From NCBI GenBank assembly GCA_000320545.1, contig ADNK01000770.1, positions 36,001-100,000 on the forward strand: 64,000 nt of DNA, in the 5' to 3' direction. Of the stretch, positions 58,878 through 64,000 are shown one piece after another. The notes under the pieces are model-generated. The model was not told where the DNA came from. It searched no databases and saw only the letters and a program-made list of their open reading frames with translations. The position numbers were made by a program, and so were the translations under genes. Position 1 is the first letter of the stretch; each line of letters begins with the position of its first letter. Source of the DNA: Bigelowiella natans CCMP2755 (Eukaryota; Cercozoa; Chlorarachniophyceae).

Positions 58878-59928
58878 CGCACAATATTTTGGAGCTTCCT
58901 TTTACCTCACACAACTTTCCTCTCTCTCTCGAAAGAGAACTCCTCTTTGTTTCCACGTTTCGGTAGAGTCTTTCGTCCCCCTCCTCTTCCTGCTGGTTGC
59001 TCGGCTCGCCGATAGGAAGGAAATTAGGGTTTTGCAACTTACACGTCGATAAAGGAAAAATAAGAGATGAGGATGATTTCCATACGCGACAAATCATCAT
59101 GAGAGACGCAGATCCGAATTGCAAGGCTTTCGAATTATTTAGACCTTCGAAATCTCTCACAGATTTTTCGAATACCAATACCAACCTCGTGTGTACTTTC
59201 AAAACGAAATCGAAACAACACCGATGTACGATGTCGACTATTTTTGTGGTACGACAGGTCACGTTAGACGTCGTTTCCCCCTTTGCCAATTCCGTTTGGT
59301 TCAAAGAGTTTATCCAACGGAGCCTTCGTAACTCCTCGACTGGATTATTATTATTATTTGATACGATCGAATCACGCATCTGTGACGTAGCAGCAGTCAC
59401 TACCGGTTATCCCCGTTAGTAAGTACTTGTAGTGAAGTACAAAGGTGCACAACGAAAGTAGATCTCGTCGGCGTTGGTATTGTTAAAGTAGTTTCTATGG
59501 TTTGCCGTCGAATGAAAATGCAGCTGATTTATTCAAGAAAGATTCAGTTCCTTGAGATCCAGCTATTTCGAGCAGATAGCGGAAATATAGCTATGATGCT
59601 TTGTTACGACAATAAAAAATTGCTTGCATATCCGAAAATTAATGGTTTTTCTACGAGAGAACATCTCTATTTTTATATCTAAATACACCAACAACTCCCA
59701 TAATTTTCTATTCCATGTGCACTGCAAGCTTTTGAAGCATCATTGCTGCTGAGAATCCCGAGCAATCATTTGGAACGACTGTGAGTTGGTGAAGTCGGAG
59801 TGGACAAAAATGATCGTATTTGTCTGGAGAAAGTACACATTAAATCTGAACATCGCACATTTTGTTCCGCCCCAAAGAACACAATCAGGAAAGCTGCGTA
59901 CATCTCGACCCTGCTGCCCCCCTGCATC
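58878..59928. other. divergent intergenic region with a long upstream open frame
   Basis: Lies between the GT8-sulfotransferase (-) and the anchored sulfotransferase (+). On the minus strand an open frame runs from an ATG at about 59379 to 58783, overlapping the GT8 start in another frame; no domain is recognisable in it. Confidence 0.5.
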
Positions 59929-61878
59929 ATGGTGATGAGACCCTTCTTCCTTTTTCCTTTTTTGGAGTATCGATAGGTATTTGAGTTTATTGGTCTTCGC
60001 AGAAATTGGCGTTAGCTTTAGCAGTCCTCGCTGGCGTCACCCTGGGGGCGTGGCGAGAACAACAATCTCTCGAAGGAGAATTCGAGCAGCCAGTTAACAA
60101 ATACGTCATAGTGAGCATGCACAGATCTGGATCTACCTGGCTGAGTAATATCCTAATGAATAATTTTGGAACATATAGTAGAATTAGACATCACCGGATA
60201 AGCTGAGGTTTACTTCTTCGTCTTCTTATTCATCGCAGGTTCCATTATGGGATCGCATCCACAGATCGACACTTTCTACGAGATTATCTATGTCAAGAGA
60301 CTCCGCCATGTTGCTATGACTAAAGTTCAAAATGAGCACATCACCAGGTGTAATCAAATCAATCATGGTTCGTAAAATATGAAATGATGTTAATAGACTT
60401 GACTATGTTCAGTTCAAATTAGAGATGGTCTTCTGGTCAGTGCGTTACTTACACATATCCTACTATTTCCCCATCTACAGCTTCTTGAACAGCACAACCG
60501 ATGACATGCCGATTGATGAGTTTTGGCATCCGAGATATGAGGAGTTCCTTGACATCATGTTCGAAAAGCCTGCAGACGAAAATGTAATAGCCGTAGTGTC
60601 AGTTATGTAGTTTCTAGATCATGTTGTTTTCTTCCCTGACATTCGTGCGGATGATAGATCAAGGCAACGGGATTTAAATCGCTCCTAGGTCAAGGGTCAG
60701 AAGCTGACAAGGCAGTTGACTATTTTAACAAGAACAACGTGCGCGTCATTGTCCTTCGTAAGCTACTATTAAACATCATCCAGCACCGTTGTCCAACCAT
60801 CAAAATTGATAATTGGATTGATACAATAGTTCGCGAGAACGCTCTTCGACGGGCTATTTCTAGTTGGCATCAGAACTGTGGTTCGGATGAATTGTACAAT
60901 GTTAAGAACGAGGTTGGTCACATTCTGTGCTCATACTAAATCTGAAAAGATGAGGACGTAGGTGTGTATGTGTGTGTGGGTGTAAATATCATGATGATGA
61001 TGATAAAAACTATCCACAGGACGATTTGAAGAAAATGGGTGGTGCTGCCGACGTACCTGCTACTTTCATCGCTGCACAGATGCGCAAGTAAGGAGATGAC
61101 GTATATAGTGTAGCATATAAATTGTATAGATGAAAAGATGGCTGGACTTTGCAAGCAAGCTCACTCATTCAATTCTTAGATTCAACTCGCTAAAGAAACA
61201 GCTCCTCTCTATTCACGCAAGAGTCAACAATTCTCTCCTCCTCAAGTATGAGGTAGATACAGAAGAGCAAGCATAAGAGCTGAAACGCCGTCAGAGTAGC
61301 TGTTGAATACTACTACTACTACTACTACTACAAACTATTAACTACTAACGACTAACGACAAACTACTAACTACTATAGGAACTAGCTGCAGCACCGAATA
61401 TGTTCTTAGATACTATCCAGGACTTCGTTGGTGTCGATAGAATGACTGACCAAATGTCTGTTGGACTCTTCAAAAAGTTGCATGAAGGTGGTTTGCGAAC
61501 GAATAGTGTTTGGCTATGAAGATGGCCTTTTTTAGAATTCGTCGTTTCTGTTGGTTATGAATGCAGCAGCAAGCATTGGTGTGATCATCATCGTCGTCAT
61601 CATGATCATCATCATATTCAGGACCTATTGGTGAGCTGGTATCTGACTGGGACACAAAAAAGAAGCAAATCAGAGCGAATACTATATATGGGGATATGAT
61701 TGACGAGTTAGAGCAGATGGGTCAGATGGCGTCTGAACTCCTTAAAGGGAATATGGAAAAGGACGAATCTGGAGATATCATCATCGCAGATGAGAAATCT
61801 CCATCGATGCTGCTTGAAGTTAAATCTAAGGATGGCTACTGTGAGCCTAAAAATTGGCCGAAGCCAGAAAACTTCTGA
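59929..61878 (+). CDS. signal-anchored sulfotransferase
   Basis: Ten exons: 59929-59931 (start codon alone), 60003-60177, 60239-60347, 60481-60583, 60658-60757, 60830-60912, 61020-61087, 61180-61252, 61379-61487, 61622-61878; phases agree and give 359 residues. Directly after Met comes a hydrophobic anchor (KLALALAVLAGVTLGAW), typical of a Golgi type II enzyme. YVIVSMHRSGSTWLSNIL is the 5'-phosphosulfate-binding loop and VRVIVLLRENALRRAIS the 3'-phosphate-binding motif, so it should transfer sulfate from PAPS to an acceptor, probably a glycan or glycoprotein in the secretory pathway. It is most like Stf0/carbohydrate-type sulfotransferases and resembles the fused domain in the neighbouring gene. 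The C-terminus is polar and acidic. The exon consisting of only ATG is inferred, but it joins in phase and sits before a clear donor. Confidence 0.85.
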
Positions 61879-62904
61879 ACGGAGATTTGTATAGCACAGT
61901 GAGGAAACATATACATATGTGGTAATTGAGAAGTATCAGTACATCGATCGATTTCCGTTTAAAAATTTGCAACGCAGCTAAAGGACGATCGTGGACAATT
62001 AGTATATAGATGCTGAGATTCTTCCGCGAATTGTTATATTGTTTGAGTTGATTAAAACACTCAGCTTGCCATGGAAATTATTGCAACGTGCATTTTGTCA
62101 TCTTAACTATCCCCATGCTAGACATGGAAACTATTGCAACGTGCATTTTGTTATCTTAACTATCCCCATGTTAGACCGCTAACAGCATTGCCGTTGAAAG
62201 TAAGTTGCTCTAGCAACACGCCGTTCATGAAAGCAGCTAGCCACATAGAAATGTTAGAGTCATTGTGAAAGCGAACAACATGCATTACATACATGTCGAT
62301 GTGAATAGCAACAGTGAGATGCTATGTTCACAAACATGTGAAACTTCCCAGCCATGGCTGGCCGAATCAACGATGGTTAGCAGTCCTTTGAATCTTAGAT
62401 TTATCCCGGTGTTGCTTCGAATGCACAGCTTTAACTTCTTTTTTATAATGGGGCAATGCAACGTACCACCACACAAATATCTAGATGTGCAGCTCCAAGT
62501 AGATAGTTACGCATCACACGAGTGATGTGCAATTTTCACGCTGCAACGTCGCCACAACATGTCATCATGCCTGCTTGGAGAAAATTAAATGGATGTTTAA
62601 TGAATCATCATAATGATTTCTGTACACATGATGGAAAGTGCGTACATATTGCACATTTAAGTGCGATGCTTTTATTTCTAAGTCATCACAGGTATTGTTC
62701 TTATACATCTAAGCTTCAGATTCAAACTGGAAAAGTCTTCGTCCCGAAGCAGTCAAAGTTAGATGTAGCAGGAGCATTGAATCCGCTTGATAGGTTTAAA
62801 TTACTATCGCCATAAATAGAAGCTCGTAACTGCACAGAAATTTTAGCACAGCGGAGACGATCTAACTAGATTATTGCACTAGAAGCTGCATCTATCTTTT
62901 ACAC
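61879..62904. other. convergent intergenic spacer
   Basis: Between two convergent sulfotransferase genes. Includes the 53-bp tandem duplication; no gene supported. Confidence 0.5.
62070..62175. repeat. 53-bp tandem duplication
   Basis: Two head-to-tail copies (62070-62122 and 62123-62175) differing at about three positions. Confidence 0.9.
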
Positions 62905-63829
62905 CTATTGTGTTGTTGGATCTTGCTCAAATCTGAATTTATTATCTTCTGAATCGTAGAAACATTCAGAATAGTCTTCCTTCAAAGCAAAGAATTCCTC
63001 ATTGTGAGACTTGAAGAAGTCCAAGACATCTGCCGCTATGTGAGGTGCACTATAGACTCCAACATTTGCTTTTGGCAACCTCGAAAATTCTTTCTTCTGT
63101 GGCAGCCCCAAATGAGCCGCAATGACGTCCATGACGCCTTGGGGATTTTGTTTTAGTTGCTGGAAGCTCATGAAAAGAAATTGAGAAGGCTTGAAATGTT
63201 TCATCCAGTGCTTAATTTGTACGTCATATAGAGATGCCTCAAGGGGAGTGCAATACGTTTGTGGCAGATCTCCATCTTTTGTTATACTGAGTCTCTCCTC
63301 CCATACGGAGAAGCCTTCTTCCACAATATTTTCCCACGTCTTGTTGATATATTCCGACCAAGAATTACGGACACCATGCTCATAGTTAGAGACTGCACGA
63401 GAGACCGGATTACGGAAGATTGCGACAAACTTTATCTTGTTAGGATCGAGGTCGAGCTTTTCGTAGACCTCCCTCATGACTTTTGGTATGGAGGTGTCGC
63501 AAAGATAGTTCGGAGTTCCATCGATAAGAATCGAGTTTGCATTACAGCGTTCATAATGCTTCGAATAAGTTCCTAAGTTTTTCATTACGTCAGCTGTAGT
63601 CGTGAAGTGATCAAAAAAGTGTTTTTCCTGATCATAGATTGTGTTAATCAGAATTTTGAAACAAGATGAACGTACTTGTCATTACCTTCTTGAAAAAGAA
63701 AGCCTCGTTCCCAATTGCTTTTCCGGGGCACAGTTGCTCTGCTGGCCAATGTTCAAGATTGTCGAAGATTGATGTACTACCACATTTTTGACCTCCAAGC
63801 AAATATGCAGTAGGCATACGAATCTCCTC
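62905..63829 (-). CDS. sulfotransferase (5' end unresolved near window edge)
   Basis: Two exons are clear: 63829-63686 and 63627-62905, joined in phase across a 58-nt intron. LLGGQKCGSTSIFDNL is the PAPS 5'-phosphosulfate loop, KFVAIFRNPVSRAVSNYEHG the 3'-phosphate motif, and DGTPNYL, SFQQLKQNPQGVM match Sulfotransfer_1 enzymes of the heparan-sulfate/NodH type. It therefore uses PAPS to sulfate an acceptor, probably a polysaccharide. The ATG at 63817 could start translation, but an acceptor-like AG at 63831-63830 and lack of a membrane anchor suggest that an upstream exon, probably beyond an intron holding the (CT/AG)n repeat, supplies the true N-terminus. It is of a different subfamily from the two neighbouring sulfotransferases. 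Confidence 0.85.
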
Positions 63830-63895
63830 CTTTTAATGTAACAGTATGCACCAAATCAATCTTATTTCTTGATGCATTTTCATTTATGCACACAC

Positions 63896-63899
<4 letters not shown>

Positions 63900-63958
<59 letters not shown>
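63900..63958. repeat. (AG)n microsatellite
   Basis: About 29 AG units upstream of the last sulfotransferase exon. Confidence 0.95.
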
Positions 63959-63959
<1 letters not shown>

Positions 63960-64000
63960 AAATAGAAACAGACAGAGTTAACATATGTGTTTACACACGC

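Overview
This is a nuclear eukaryotic window: almost every gene is split by short GT-AG introns (about 40-300 nt), microsatellites are dense in introns and spacers, and there are no bacterial operons. A degenerate ubiquitin-actin fusion at 16.5 kb, a plastid-type D27-like protein, a trigger-factor-like chaperone with a secretory-type leader, and a large protein with a signal-plus-transit-like N-terminus point to an alga with a complex plastid. A cercozoan (chlorarachniophyte-like) alga fits best, because ubiquitin-actin fusions have, to my knowledge, been described from that group; other secondary-plastid algae are not excluded. I built all gene models by hand from reading frames, splice sites and phase consistency.

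Layout. 0.4-0.9 kb: HIT-type zinc-finger gene (-), divergent from a synapsin-like ATP-grasp gene (+, 1.5-4.5 kb). 5.3-6.9 kb: amino-acid permease (-). 7.5-9.1 kb: signal-anchored SAM methyltransferase (+). 10.5-16.2 kb: complete Ty3/gypsy-like LTR retrotransposon with identical LTRs and an open gag-pol frame; 280 bp beyond it lies the ubiquitin-actin relic. 17.9-18.9 kb: D27-like protein (-), divergent from a ~1,980-residue helical-repeat protein (+, 19.6-26.3 kb). 27.6-28.9 kb: UPF0598/C8orf82-like gene (-), divergent from a 12-exon GlnT-type glutamine synthetase (+, 29.2-32.1 kb). 32.9-34.1 kb: GmhB-like HAD phosphatase (-). 34.8-35.8 and 36.5-37.9 kb: two unrecognised genes. 38.4-45.5 kb: trigger-factor-like gene (+) in many small exons. 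46.4-50.5 kb: NDUFAF6-like squalene/phytoene-synthase-family gene (-). 50.7-54.7 kb: unrecognised charged, helical protein (+).

55.8 kb to the right edge is the most distinctive part: three sulfotransferase-domain genes side by side. The first is a secreted GT8 glycosyltransferase fused to a sulfotransferase domain, the second a signal-anchored sulfotransferase, the third runs off or starts at the window edge. Together they suggest a local group for making sulfated extracellular glycans. The remaining genes look like unrelated housekeeping functions in plastid, mitochondrion and cytosol.
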